Assembly: GCA_900548745.1 (NCBI GenBank)
Contig: URLQ01000182.1
Location: forward strand, 1 to 5,151
DNA length: 5,151 nucleotides
Source of the DNA: an uncultured Prevotella sp.
GTDB lineage: Bacteria > Bacteroidota > Bacteroidia > Bacteroidales > Bacteroidaceae
Direction: 5' to 3'
Shown here: positions 1 through 5,151 of the stretch, piece after piece
How the letters are laid out: every line of letters begins with the position of its first letter
Position numbering within the stretch: the first letter of the stretch is position 1
Made by a program: the position numbers and the translations under genes
Notes under the pieces: model-generated
Told to the model about the DNA's origin: nothing
Databases searched by the model: none
Seen by the model: the letters and a program-made list of their open reading frames with translations, nothing else

Positions 1-275
1 GTGGCGGTGGCAATGACGATAGGGCCGATTTCTGCCTTGATGATGTCAAAGTAGAGCATGAGCGCCACGCCAGGTGGTACGAAGAAGAATCCCATGTTTT
101 TTACAAGGAAGTTGGAGATGGTCTCCACCCATTCCAGTTTTATTACCTTTACTTTTAATAGGAATGTGAGTAACAACATTCCCAGAATGCTTGACGGTAT
201 CGTTATCCCTGTGAGCCATACTATAAACTCGCCTACCGCCAGACATCCGATGATGATTGCTAATTGTCTGAACAT
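1..275 (-). CDS. lrgA: LrgA/CidA family membrane protein, 3' end cut off by the window
   Basis: This is a small integral inner-membrane protein of the LrgA/CidA family. Members were first described as holin-like regulators of murein hydrolases. LrgAB-type pairs have since been linked to pyruvate transport in Bacillus subtilis (PftAB) and Streptococcus mutans. The 91 visible residues start MFRQLAIIIG. They contain hydrophobic segments at about 5-23, 26-45 and 61-78, and a fourth begins near 83. The family hallmarks IPSSILGM (26-33) and FFFVPPGV (63-70) are both present. Full-length members have roughly 115-130 residues, so about a quarter is missing past the left edge. The ATG at 275 has an AGGA about seven bases upstream, which supports this start. 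It lies 29 bases after the cobC stop on the same strand with no terminator between, so it is probably the tail of the cob transcript. An lrgB partner would be expected next, but it is outside the window. The family call is firm; the substrate is unknown. Confidence 0.88.
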   Translation of the reverse strand, partial: MFRQLAIIIGCLAVGEFIVWLTGITIPSSILGMLLLTFLLKVKVIKLEWVETISNFLVKNMGFFFVPPGVALMLYFDIIKAEIGPIVIATA

Positions 276-304
276 TTTTATCCTGAATACTTATAATTGA
301 ATTG

Positions 305-832
305 TTAAATCTCTATTTCCTCTATGCCTCCATAGTCTACAGCATGCTCGAAGCAGCCTTCTTCTGGGAACAGTCCTGCATAGATGCCGGCGCAGAGCAG
401 TATTCCGCAGTGGGCAAAGATGGCGACGTGTTCGTAGTCTTTTGTCTTCAGCTCATCGAGAAACGAGGCGAGCCTCTTGTATACCATAGGGTAGCTCTCT
501 CCGTTGGTTGTAGCTACGTGCATATAGTCGTCATACCATTTCTGCAGGTTGTCGTCCTTGATGTCGTCGTAGCGTTTCATCTCCCAGTCGCCCATGTTCA
601 TTTCGAGCAGACGATCATCGACGGTGTAGTCCGTGTATCCGCAGTATTCGGCAAGCAGTCTTGCCCTTGTGAGAGGAGAGGAGTATACTTTGTCGAAAAC
701 CTTTCCGTTGAGATTGGTCTTTGTCCGCTCCGCTTCTTCGGGAAATGTTGCTGCTACGGGAACGTCGGTCTGACCATAGCAGACGCCCTTTTCTACAGCA
801 ACGCTTGTGTGTCTGATAAGAGTAACTTTCAT
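305..832 (-). CDS. cobC: Histidine phosphatase family protein, probable alpha-ribazole-5'-phosphate phosphatase (CobC)
   Basis: This is a 175-residue cytoplasmic phosphatase of the phosphoglycerate-mutase-like (branch 1 histidine phosphatase) superfamily. Visible motifs are LIRHT at 5-9 with the phospho-accepting His8, SSPLTRAR at 51-58 with a phosphate-binding Arg, Glu77 in LLEMNMGDWE, and the second catalytic His141 in FAHCG. In the cobalamin pathway CobC removes the 5'-phosphate from alpha-ribazole phosphate or from adenosylcobalamin phosphate. The superfamily fold is clear from the motifs. The CobC assignment rests mainly on position, immediately after cobU-cobT-cobS, and on the typical CobC-like size. 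I chose the ATG at 832 because it places the RHT motif at the N-terminus, as in the family, and has a purine-rich AAGAGAAG directly upstream. The same frame stays open upstream to about 1315, but that stretch only shadows cobS. It lies 38 bases downstream of the cobS stop. Confidence 0.88.
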   Translation of the reverse strand: MKVTLIRHTSVAVEKGVCYGQTDVPVAATFPEEAERTKTNLNGKVFDKVYSSPLTRARLLAEYCGYTDYTVDDRLLEMNMGDWEMKRYDDIKDDNLQKWYDDYMHVATTNGESYPMVYKRLASFLDELKTKDYEHVAIFAHCGILLCAGIYAGLFPEEGCFEHAVDYGGIEEIEI

Positions 833-870
833 CTTCTCTTGTAGTGTGTAATATATAATAATGTGTAAGT

Positions 871-1716
871 CTATATAAATATGTTTATAAGCTGTGTTCC
901 GTTCATGGCTGCCTCCTTCATGGTGTTCAACCACAGTATAGCAACAGTGATATATACCGACAGCTCGATAAGCAGGAATAATGCGCCGCAGCAGTCGCCG
1001 GTATAGCCATGTAGACGTTTCCAAATCATCAGGTACAGGAAATACATCACGATGCAGGGTACGAAGATTATCAGGTTCCATTCTATCGCTGTATGGGTGA
1101 AGTATATGAAAACGCCCATTGGCAGCAGTCCCTGTATGGCAAGACTTATTCCTGCCCGTATGTTCATCCTGCGGTAGATGTTCTTTGCCTTGGATTGCTC
1201 CTCTGTGCGTGCATAAGGCATCATCTGTATGATCTGTCCGGCAATCATCTTTGCGTATGGGTCGGCAGCAAAGACTGTTAGTGCAGCCAGCGTCGGCGGC
1301 ATAGATGACAGACACATGAAGAGAAGCAGTTCGTAGAATATAATGCCGAGCATGCCATACGTGCCAATCTTAGAATCTTTCATTATGTCGAGGATGCGCT
1401 GGCGGTCAGTTCCTCCACCTCCGAATCCGTCAACGAAGTCGGTCAGTCCGTCCTCATGCAGCGCTCCTGTAATCATTATTCTTGTCAGTATTGCCAATAC
1501 TATTGTCAAGTTCTGAGGCATTACCATCGAGCCGAAATATATTACGGCAGCCATGCTGCATCCGGTAAGCCAGCCTACTATAGGCCAGTATTCAACTACG
1601 GCCTTATAGGATTCCTTTGGCGGTTGGTAGATTCTCCAGAAAGGCAGTCGGGTGAAGAATATCAATGCAGCCCAGATGTTCTGCCACCATTTAGAAGTAT
1701 TTAGTGATATTTGCAT
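871..1716 (-). CDS. cobS: Adenosylcobinamide-GDP ribazoletransferase (cobalamin synthase, CobS)
   Basis: CobS is a polytopic inner-membrane enzyme. It joins adenosylcobinamide-GDP, the CobU product, to alpha-ribazole or its phosphate, the CobT product, to give adenosylcobalamin or its 5'-phosphate. The 281-residue protein has the family signature GALHEDGLTDFVDG at 84-97, rich in acidic residues that are thought to bind metal. It also has DSKIGTYG at 114-121 and a C-terminal HGYTGDCCGA at 236-245. Several hydrophobic segments cover roughly 55-83, 119-150, 188-206, 212-230 and 244-264. It is somewhat longer than the approximately 247-residue enterobacterial enzyme. The ATG at 1716 is preferred. 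A TTG at 1722 is in frame and would add two residues. The start lies inside the end of cobT, a 26-base overlap, with no strong Shine-Dalgarno site, which suggests translational coupling. Identity is secure from the motifs and from the neighbours on both sides. Confidence 0.95.
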   Translation of the reverse strand: MQISLNTSKWWQNIWAALIFFTRLPFWRIYQPPKESYKAVVEYWPIVGWLTGCSMAAVIYFGSMVMPQNLTIVLAILTRIMITGALHEDGLTDFVDGFGGGGTDRQRILDIMKDSKIGTYGMLGIIFYELLLFMCLSSMPPTLAALTVFAADPYAKMIAGQIIQMMPYARTEEQSKAKNIYRRMNIRAGISLAIQGLLPMGVFIYFTHTAIEWNLIIFVPCIVMYFLYLMIWKRLHGYTGDCCGALFLLIELSVYITVAILWLNTMKEAAMNGTQLINIFI

Positions 1717-2737
1717 TTTCAAAGTTGTTCATTTCGTTTATCATTCTCACGCTGCTCTCAATTATCGGATAGGCACATAGTGCTCCGGTTCCTTCGCCGA
1801 GTCTCATACCGATGTTCAGTATTGGTCTTGCGTTCATCAGCGACAGCATCTTGGCATGGGCGTGTTCATCACCACAATGACCGAATACAGCATAGTCGAG
1901 AACAGCAGGATACATCTTGCTTGCTGCCAGCATACATGCGCTCATGATGAATCCGTCCACCATAACCAGCATCTTCTTTTCAGCAGCTCTCAGCATTGCG
2001 CCGACGGCACCTACCATCTCGAATCCACCGAAGTAGCGTATGATGTCGTTGACAGAAGGGTGAGGAAAGTCGTTTTGGAATTTCTCCACCGACAGTTTCA
2101 ATACTTCATATTTGTGGTTTAACTGGGTGCCTTTTACTCCGGAACCAGCTCCAACACACTCTTCAAGTGGCATTCCTCCTAAAAGGTTGAGCCAGATGCT
2201 TGATGGCGATGTGTTAGCAATGCCCATCTCTCCGATGCAGATGATGTTGCATCCTTCGCCAAAGCATCTGTCTACCATTTCTGCACCGATGGTGAGAGCT
2301 TTGTCCATTTCCTCTTCCGACATGGCAGGCTCATACAGGAAATCTTTGGTGCCGTTTGCTATTTTCCTGTTTATTATGCTCTTGCATTCCGTCAGGTCAT
2401 GGTCAACGCCCATGTCGATAATCTTCAGTTCAAAACCGTGCTGCCGGCAAAACATGTTTACTCCGCCGCCACCTTTCGTGAAGTTTATCATCTGTTGCCA
2501 GGTGACGTCTCTTGGCGACAGGCTCACGCCTTCTCTCTCGATGCCGTGGTCGGCACCCATCAGCAAGTGGCAGGGATGGGAAAGGGTAGGGGTGAGCGAC
2601 TGTTGTATGAGGCAGATATGCATTGCCAAGGTTTCAAGAAAACCAAGTGAACCCTTTGGCTTGTTCAGGTTGTCTATCTTGTTCTGTATCTTGTCCTTGA
2701 TTTCAGAGTCAGGATGATTTATGTTGAATTGTATCAT
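1691..2737 (-). CDS. cobT: Nicotinate-nucleotide--dimethylbenzimidazole phosphoribosyltransferase (CobT)
   Basis: This cytoplasmic enzyme transfers phosphoribose from nicotinate mononucleotide to the lower-ligand base, classically 5,6-dimethylbenzimidazole, giving the alpha-riboside phosphate used by CobS. The 348-residue product matches the usual length of about 350. Motifs in order are LNKPKGSLG at 24-32, GADHGIEREGVS at 61-72, a glycine-rich KGGGGVN at 88-94, GEMGIANT at 169-176 with Glu170, GAGSGVKGT at 196-204, FGHCGDEHAH at 285-294 and RLGEGTGA at 312-319. Glu315 in the last motif corresponds to the catalytic base known from Salmonella CobT (Glu317), and Glu170 to its Glu174. The ATG at 2737 gives the expected N-terminus; no Shine-Dalgarno site is evident. 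It follows cobU by 41 bases and overlaps cobS. Which base is activated (dimethylbenzimidazole, adenine or another) cannot be read from the sequence. Confidence 0.97.
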   Translation of the reverse strand: MIQFNINHPDSEIKDKIQNKIDNLNKPKGSLGFLETLAMHICLIQQSLTPTLSHPCHLLMGADHGIEREGVSLSPRDVTWQQMINFTKGGGGVNMFCRQHGFELKIIDMGVDHDLTECKSIINRKIANGTKDFLYEPAMSEEEMDKALTIGAEMVDRCFGEGCNIICIGEMGIANTSPSSIWLNLLGGMPLEECVGAGSGVKGTQLNHKYEVLKLSVEKFQNDFPHPSVNDIIRYFGGFEMVGAVGAMLRAAEKKMLVMVDGFIMSACMLAASKMYPAVLDYAVFGHCGDEHAHAKMLSLMNARPILNIGMRLGEGTGALCAYPIIESSVRMINEMNNFENANITKYF

Positions 2738-2778
2738 TGCGGTTATACAAATAAATTATGTTGTCTGGTTGTAAATCT

Positions 2779-3303
2779 CTATTTTATCTTTACCGGAATG
2801 CCACTCACGGTGAGGTACACTTCGTCGGCCTTCTTTGCTACATATTGGTTTAGCCATCCGAGTAAGTCGGTAAATCGTCTTTGTATTGCATTTCCACTCA
2901 CTCCTCCGTTTCCGATTTCGTTTGTTACGAAGATGAAAGTGGCATCTTGGTTTGTGAACTTATCAAATTCGGCTTTTATTTCTTCCAGGCATTTGTCTAC
3001 GTCAGGAATGCTGTTTTCACTGCTTCCGGCAAAAAAGAAATTCGTTGCCCATAGTGTGAGGCAGTCTATCAGCGCCACCTTATTATATATATATATGCTG
3101 CCAAGGTTCCGTTCCTCCTCGATGTTCTCCCATTGTGGTCCGCGCCTTTGCTGGTGTTTCTCCACCCTTTCTTTGAATTCATCATCCCAAACGTGGGCTG
3201 TGGCTATATAAACAGGGTTGTCGGAAAGACTTAATGCCATATTTTCGGCATATTGGCTTTTCCCGGAACGCTGCCCTCCTGTTATTAATATAATTTTCTT
3301 CAT
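2779..3303 (-). CDS. cobU: Bifunctional adenosylcobinamide kinase / adenosylcobinamide-phosphate guanylyltransferase (CobU)
   Basis: CobU phosphorylates adenosylcobinamide and then transfers GMP to it, giving adenosylcobinamide-GDP, the activated corrinoid used by CobS. The 174-residue protein has the P-loop GGQRSGKS at 9-16, followed by YIATAHVWDDE at 32-42. ERVEKHQQRRGPQW at 45-58 contains His50, which lines up with the guanylylated His46 of Salmonella CobU. LIDCLTLWATN at 78-88, VTNEIGNG at 126-133 and the terminal SGIPVKIK at 167-174 are also typical of the family. The ATG at 3303 is chosen because it puts the P-loop at the usual distance from the N-terminus. The frame stays open to a TTG at 3387, but that extension would cross the candidate promoter and shows no homologous sequence. 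It is the first gene of the cluster and precedes cobT by 41 bases. A short TA dinucleotide run lies within the coding sequence at 3084-3096. Confidence 0.96.
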   Translation of the reverse strand: MKKIILITGGQRSGKSQYAENMALSLSDNPVYIATAHVWDDEFKERVEKHQQRRGPQWENIEEERNLGSIYIYNKVALIDCLTLWATNFFFAGSSENSIPDVDKCLEEIKAEFDKFTNQDATFIFVTNEIGNGGVSGNAIQRRFTDLLGWLNQYVAKKADEVYLTVSGIPVKIK

Positions 3304-3364
3304 CGTAATCAAAAAATTAATGGCATGGATAATGCAAAACAAGTGCAATAGAGCATTTCTTATG

Positions 3365-3398
3365 CAAAGGTAATTATTATAATTCAAAGTAGGATAAA
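3365..3398 (-). promoter_or_regulatory. Candidate Bacteroidetes-type promoter for the cobUTSC cluster
   Basis: Read on the minus strand, TACCTTTG (3372 down to 3365) matches the Bacteroidetes -7 consensus TAnnTTTG exactly. The -33 element is weak: the best nearby match is TTTA at 3398-3395 with a 22-base spacer. Transcription would begin near 3358-3360, giving a leader of about 55 bases before cobU. The exact -7 and its position in front of the first gene support the call; the poor -33 box lowers confidence and could mean low or activator-dependent expression. Confidence 0.5.
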
Positions 3399-3489
3399 AT
3401 CCATATATTAAATGATAAAATAAGATGTGTAATTATTAATTATTACAGTCTAAAAATGTTTTAAAAGTCATGATTTTTTGCTCAGAATG

Positions 3490-3536
3490 TATGAAAAAAC
3501 AAGTCATATGTAGGTATGAGAGTGTTTTTTGTCATA
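3490..3536. repeat. Two adjacent inverted repeats TATGA...TCATA upstream of the ompA promoter
   Basis: TATGA at 3490-3494 pairs with TCATA at 3504-3508 across 9 bases. A second TATGA at 3515-3519 pairs with TCATA at 3532-3536 across 12 bases. The right edge lies only five bases before the proposed -33 element of ompA, a location where an activator or repressor could bind. The half-sites are just five bases long in AT-rich DNA, so chance is a real possibility. The repeats are seen directly; the regulatory role is inferred. Confidence 0.4.
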
Positions 3537-3541
3537 AATAA

Positions 3542-3573
3542 TTTGTTTGTTTGAAATTAATTATATTACTTTG
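3542..3573 (+). promoter_or_regulatory. Candidate promoter of the ompA-family gene
   Basis: TTTG at 3542-3545 and TTACTTTG at 3566-3573 are separated by 20 bases, fitting the Bacteroidetes -33/-7 pattern. The -7 box differs from TAnnTTTG only at its second base. TTTG is repeated in tandem at 3546-3549 and 3550-3553, but only the first copy has the normal spacing. Transcription would start near 3579-3581, leaving an AT-rich leader of about 45 bases. The A-rich stretch before the ATG lacks a Shine-Dalgarno site, as is common for highly expressed Bacteroidetes genes. Confidence 0.62.
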
Positions 3574-3625
3574 CAATGCTAAGTTGACAAGAATATTGAT
3601 TATTATTAATTAAAAAATTAAAGAC

Positions 3626-4834
3626 ATGAAGAAAATCTTTACGTTGTGTGCTGCCGCTGCATTGGCAGTGTCAGCATCGGCTCAGACAGTAACTGAGTCT
3701 AAGACATTCGACAATTGGTACATTGGTATAAATGGTGGTCTTGCTACAGGTATCCATCCTTCACAGCTTGGCTGTGGCGGTAGCTGGGCAAAGGATATCA
3801 CTCCTAACGCAGGTATCCGTGTAGGTCGTTATTTCACTCCTGTATTCGGTCTCGCTGCTGAGAGCAATGTTTACTTCGCTGACCTCCATCATACAGGTCG
3901 CACAGGTAACAACCTGTTTGCTAATGTAACAAACACTTTGATTACTTCTATGAACACCTCTTTGATTGCTACAGTAAACTTCAGCAACTGGTTCGGTGGT
4001 TATAAGGGTGCTCCTCGCACATTCGAGGTGAGCGGTGTTTATGGCCTTGGTTGGGGGCATGTATTTGGTGGCGAGGACGGTGCACGTTACGCTAAGAACT
4101 GGAATACATGTGACAAGGTTGACTTCCTGACATCAAAGGCAGGTGTAGACTTCGCTTTCAACCTCGGTAAGGCAAAGGCATGGCAGATTTACATTGAGCC
4201 AGCAGTAATATGGAACCTTGAGGGTGCTCAGAAGGGTGTTCGCTACGATGCTAACTATGCTGACTTCCAGCTCAACGCAGGTGTCGTTTACAAGTTCAAG
4301 AACTCTAACGGTACGCACAACTTCACAGTTGCTCAGCTCCGCGACCAGTCTGAGATTGATGGCTTGAACGCTAAGATCAACGATCTCCGCAACGACCTTA
4401 ACGGTAAGGATTCAGAGCTTGCTGCCAAGAACAAGCGTATCGCTGACCTCCAGAACGCTCTTGACGAGTGCAACAAGAAGCCTAAGTATGAGAAACCTGC
4501 TACAGCTACAAACTTGCAACCTACAGTAATCTTCCGTCAGGGTAAGTCTGTTGTTGAAAAGTCACAGCTTGCTAACATCGAGCTTATCGCTCAGTATATG
4601 AAGAACCACAAGGATGCTAACGTTGAAATCAAGGGTTATGCATCTCCAGAGGGTTCTAAGGAACTGAACCAGAAGCTTTCTGAGCAGCGCGCAGCAGCTG
4701 TTAAGGATATACTCGTTAAGAAGTACAAGATTTCTGCTGACCGCCTTACAACTAAGGGTATGGGCGCAACAGACAAGCTTTTCGAGCAGGTTGAGTTCAA
4801 CCGTGTTGCTACATTCAACGACAACACAAAGTAA
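3626..4834 (+). CDS. OmpA-family outer-membrane protein with C-terminal peptidoglycan-binding domain
   Basis: This is a 402-residue secreted outer-membrane protein that probably anchors the outer membrane to the cell wall. Residues 1-19 are a signal peptide (MKKIFTLCAAAALAVSASA) with likely cleavage before Gln20. Residues about 28-226 alternate in the manner of beta strands (WYIGINGGLA, FEVSGVYGLGWGH, FQLNAGVVYKF), consistent with a membrane barrel. Residues about 236-284 form a charged heptad-like coiled coil. The OmpA C-terminal domain spans about 298-398, with VEIKGYASPEG at 333-343, NQKLSEQRAAAV at 348-359 and a terminal FNRVATF. The peptidoglycan-contacting Arg is kept (Arg355), but the usual Asp is Ser340. 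Arginine codons are CGT or CGC throughout, which suggests high expression. It has its own promoter, ends in two consecutive TAA codons, and is followed by a terminator, so it is probably monocistronic. I give no gene symbol because several OmpA paralogues are usual in this phylum. Confidence 0.93.
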   Translation: MKKIFTLCAAAALAVSASAQTVTESKTFDNWYIGINGGLATGIHPSQLGCGGSWAKDITPNAGIRVGRYFTPVFGLAAESNVYFADLHHTGRTGNNLFANVTNTLITSMNTSLIATVNFSNWFGGYKGAPRTFEVSGVYGLGWGHVFGGEDGARYAKNWNTCDKVDFLTSKAGVDFAFNLGKAKAWQIYIEPAVIWNLEGAQKGVRYDANYADFQLNAGVVYKFKNSNGTHNFTVAQLRDQSEIDGLNAKINDLRNDLNGKDSELAAKNKRIADLQNALDECNKKPKYEKPATATNLQPTVIFRQGKSVVEKSQLANIELIAQYMKNHKDANVEIKGYASPEGSKELNQKLSEQRAAAVKDILVKKYKISADRLTTKGMGATDKLFEQVEFNRVATFNDNTK

Positions 4835-4867
4835 TAAAGAAGTTAATATAACAACTTTATAAATATC

Positions 4868-4899
4868 ATCCCCGCCACTTTACTGTGACGGGGATTTTT
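4868..4899 (+). terminator. Intrinsic terminator after the ompA-family gene
   Basis: ATCCCCG at 4868-4874 pairs with CGGGGAT at 4889-4895, and CAC at 4876-4878 pairs with GTG at 4885-4887. One C/A mismatch interrupts the stem and the loop is six bases. A run of five T residues ends the structure at 4895-4899. It begins 33 bases after the stop codon. Only the downstream flank has the T run, so it terminates plus-strand transcription and separates ompA from infC. Confidence 0.88.
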
Positions 4900-4994
4900 A
4901 TGTACTTCTTTTCTTTGCTGCCCGGTTTGAGTAGTGGATAAAACTATAAATCTTTGATATTTCATTAAATAGAAAGAAAAAATGAAAGAATAAT

Positions 4995-5026
4995 TTTGCA
5001 AGTTACATTTAAAAGTCGTAACTTTG
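4995..5026 (+). promoter_or_regulatory. Promoter of infC
   Basis: TTTG at 4995-4998 and TAACTTTG at 5019-5026 are separated by 20 bases, an exact match to the Bacteroidetes TTTG / TAnnTTTG pattern. Transcription would start near 5031-5033, leaving only about 20 bases before the infC ATG. The -33 TTTG is itself part of TAATTTTG at 4991-4998, which also fits the -7 consensus, but I see no TTTG about 20 bases upstream of that copy. The remaining DNA at 4900-4990 holds no recognisable gene or site. Confidence 0.75.
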
Positions 5027-5051
5027 CAGCCGCTTAACGTAAAATAGCCGA

Positions 5052-5151
5052 ATGAAGAATGACAAAATGAAAAATCAGTACCGCGTGAACGAGCAGATTC
5101 GCGTCAGGGAAGTGCGAGTAGTTGGAGACGATGGTTCAACCGTAATGCCTA
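5052..5151 (+). CDS. infC: Translation initiation factor IF-3, N-terminal 33 codons only
   Basis: IF-3 binds the 30S ribosomal subunit, prevents premature joining of the 50S subunit and checks initiator-tRNA pairing at the start codon. Only the beginning of the N-terminal domain is present. After MKNDKMKNQ comes YRVNEQIRVREVRVVGDDG at 10-28, which matches the conserved IF-3 opening of the form (I/V)NEQIR-x-(R/K)EVR. The gene runs off the right edge. The ATG at 5052 is preferred because the short charged leader before the NEQIR motif resembles Bacteroidales IF-3 proteins; a second in-frame ATG at 5067 is possible. No Shine-Dalgarno site is visible. The start is an ordinary ATG, unlike the AUU used for autoregulation in Escherichia coli infC. 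rpmI and rplT would normally follow but are outside the window. Confidence 0.92.
   Translation, partial: MKNDKMKNQYRVNEQIRVREVRVVGDDGSTVMP

Larger units (their letters stand above)
3304..3625. other. Divergent AT-rich intergenic region between cobU and ompA
   Basis: This 322-base gap separates the minus-strand cob cluster from the plus-strand ompA gene and contains no credible coding sequence. It holds the candidate cobU promoter on the left, the candidate ompA promoter on the right, and two TATGA/TCATA inverted repeats between them. The segment at about 3400-3480 is very AT-rich and includes a tandem AATTATT pair at 3431-3444. I see no clear intrinsic terminator and no B12-box-like GCCACT on the cobU-leader strand. 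Confidence 0.7.

Noticed and set aside
302..844. Plus-strand open frame of 180 codons opposite cobC.
   Set aside because: It is a shadow of cobC with no motif or family resemblance.
833..1315. Long upstream extension of the cobC reading frame across cobS, on the same strand in another frame.
   Set aside because: It has no family motifs, is rich in His, Arg and Cys as expected for an out-of-frame shadow, and overlaps a well-supported cobS. The real CobC start is fixed by the RHT motif just after the ATG at 832.
2560..2610. A C/G-skewed stretch in cobT encoding SLTPTLSHP, resembling peptides made by inserted intergenic repeats in other genomes.
   Set aside because: The segment fits between conserved CobT blocks without an apparent length change, so there is no need to invoke a captured repeat.
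2112..2717. Plus-strand open frame of 201 codons opposite cobT.
   Set aside because: It is antisense to a clear cobT gene, shows no recognisable domain, and has no promoter or start signal.
2738..2778. A TTTATTTG box on the minus strand ahead of cobT that resembles a -7 element.
   Set aside because: It differs from the -7 consensus and has no TTTG at the right distance; cotranscription from cobU is the simpler reading.
3331..3357. Possible hairpin AATGC/GCATT in the cobU leader.
   Set aside because: It has only five base pairs with a 17-base loop in AT-rich DNA, too weak to call as a regulatory structure.
3304..3387. N-terminal extension of CobU up to a TTG at 3387.
   Set aside because: It would run across the candidate -7 promoter box and place the P-loop about 37 residues from the N-terminus, unlike known CobU proteins.
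3431..3444. Tandem AATTATT pair in the intergenic region as a possible binding site or origin-like repeat.
   Set aside because: Two 7-base copies in very AT-rich DNA are easily produced by chance, and similar words recur nearby without pattern.

Overview
The window looks like a chromosomal segment from a Bacteroidetes bacterium, most likely Prevotella or a close relative. Three things point there. The recognisable promoters have the Bacteroidetes form, TTTG at -33 and TAnnTTTG at -7. Most starts lack a clear Shine-Dalgarno site. The OmpA-family protein and the IF-3 N-terminus resemble Bacteroidales proteins. No mobile element, CRISPR array, tRNA or rRNA is visible.

Positions 1-3303 form a minus-strand gene cluster, so transcription runs from right to left. 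It contains cobU, cobT, cobS and a cobC-like phosphatase, followed by a LrgA/CidA-family membrane protein that runs off the left edge. CobU activates adenosylcobinamide as its GDP derivative, CobT makes alpha-ribazole phosphate, CobS joins the two, and CobC removes the 5'-phosphate. Together these are the nucleotide-loop (lower-ligand) assembly steps of adenosylcobalamin synthesis. Gaps are 29-41 bases, and cobT and cobS overlap by 26 bases, so a single transcript is likely. No corrin-ring genes are present, so the window alone does not separate de novo synthesis from cobinamide salvage.

Positions 3304-3625 are an AT-rich divergent intergenic region. It carries a likely cobU promoter to the left, a likely ompA promoter to the right, and a pair of short inverted repeats just upstream of the latter. 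I see no B12-box sequence in the cobU leader.

Positions 3626-4834 encode a secreted OmpA-family outer-membrane protein: signal peptide, N-terminal barrel-like domain, coiled-coil linker and C-terminal peptidoglycan-binding domain. Its codon choice suggests high expression. A good intrinsic terminator follows at 4868-4899.

A separate, near-perfect promoter at 4995-5026 then drives infC (translation initiation factor IF-3), of which only the first 33 codons are present.

Most of the window is well-known housekeeping and cofactor biology. I do not see an undescribed system. The more interesting points are the lrgA linkage, the candidate operator upstream of ompA, the apparent lack of a riboswitch, and the substituted peptidoglycan-binding residue in the OmpA domain.
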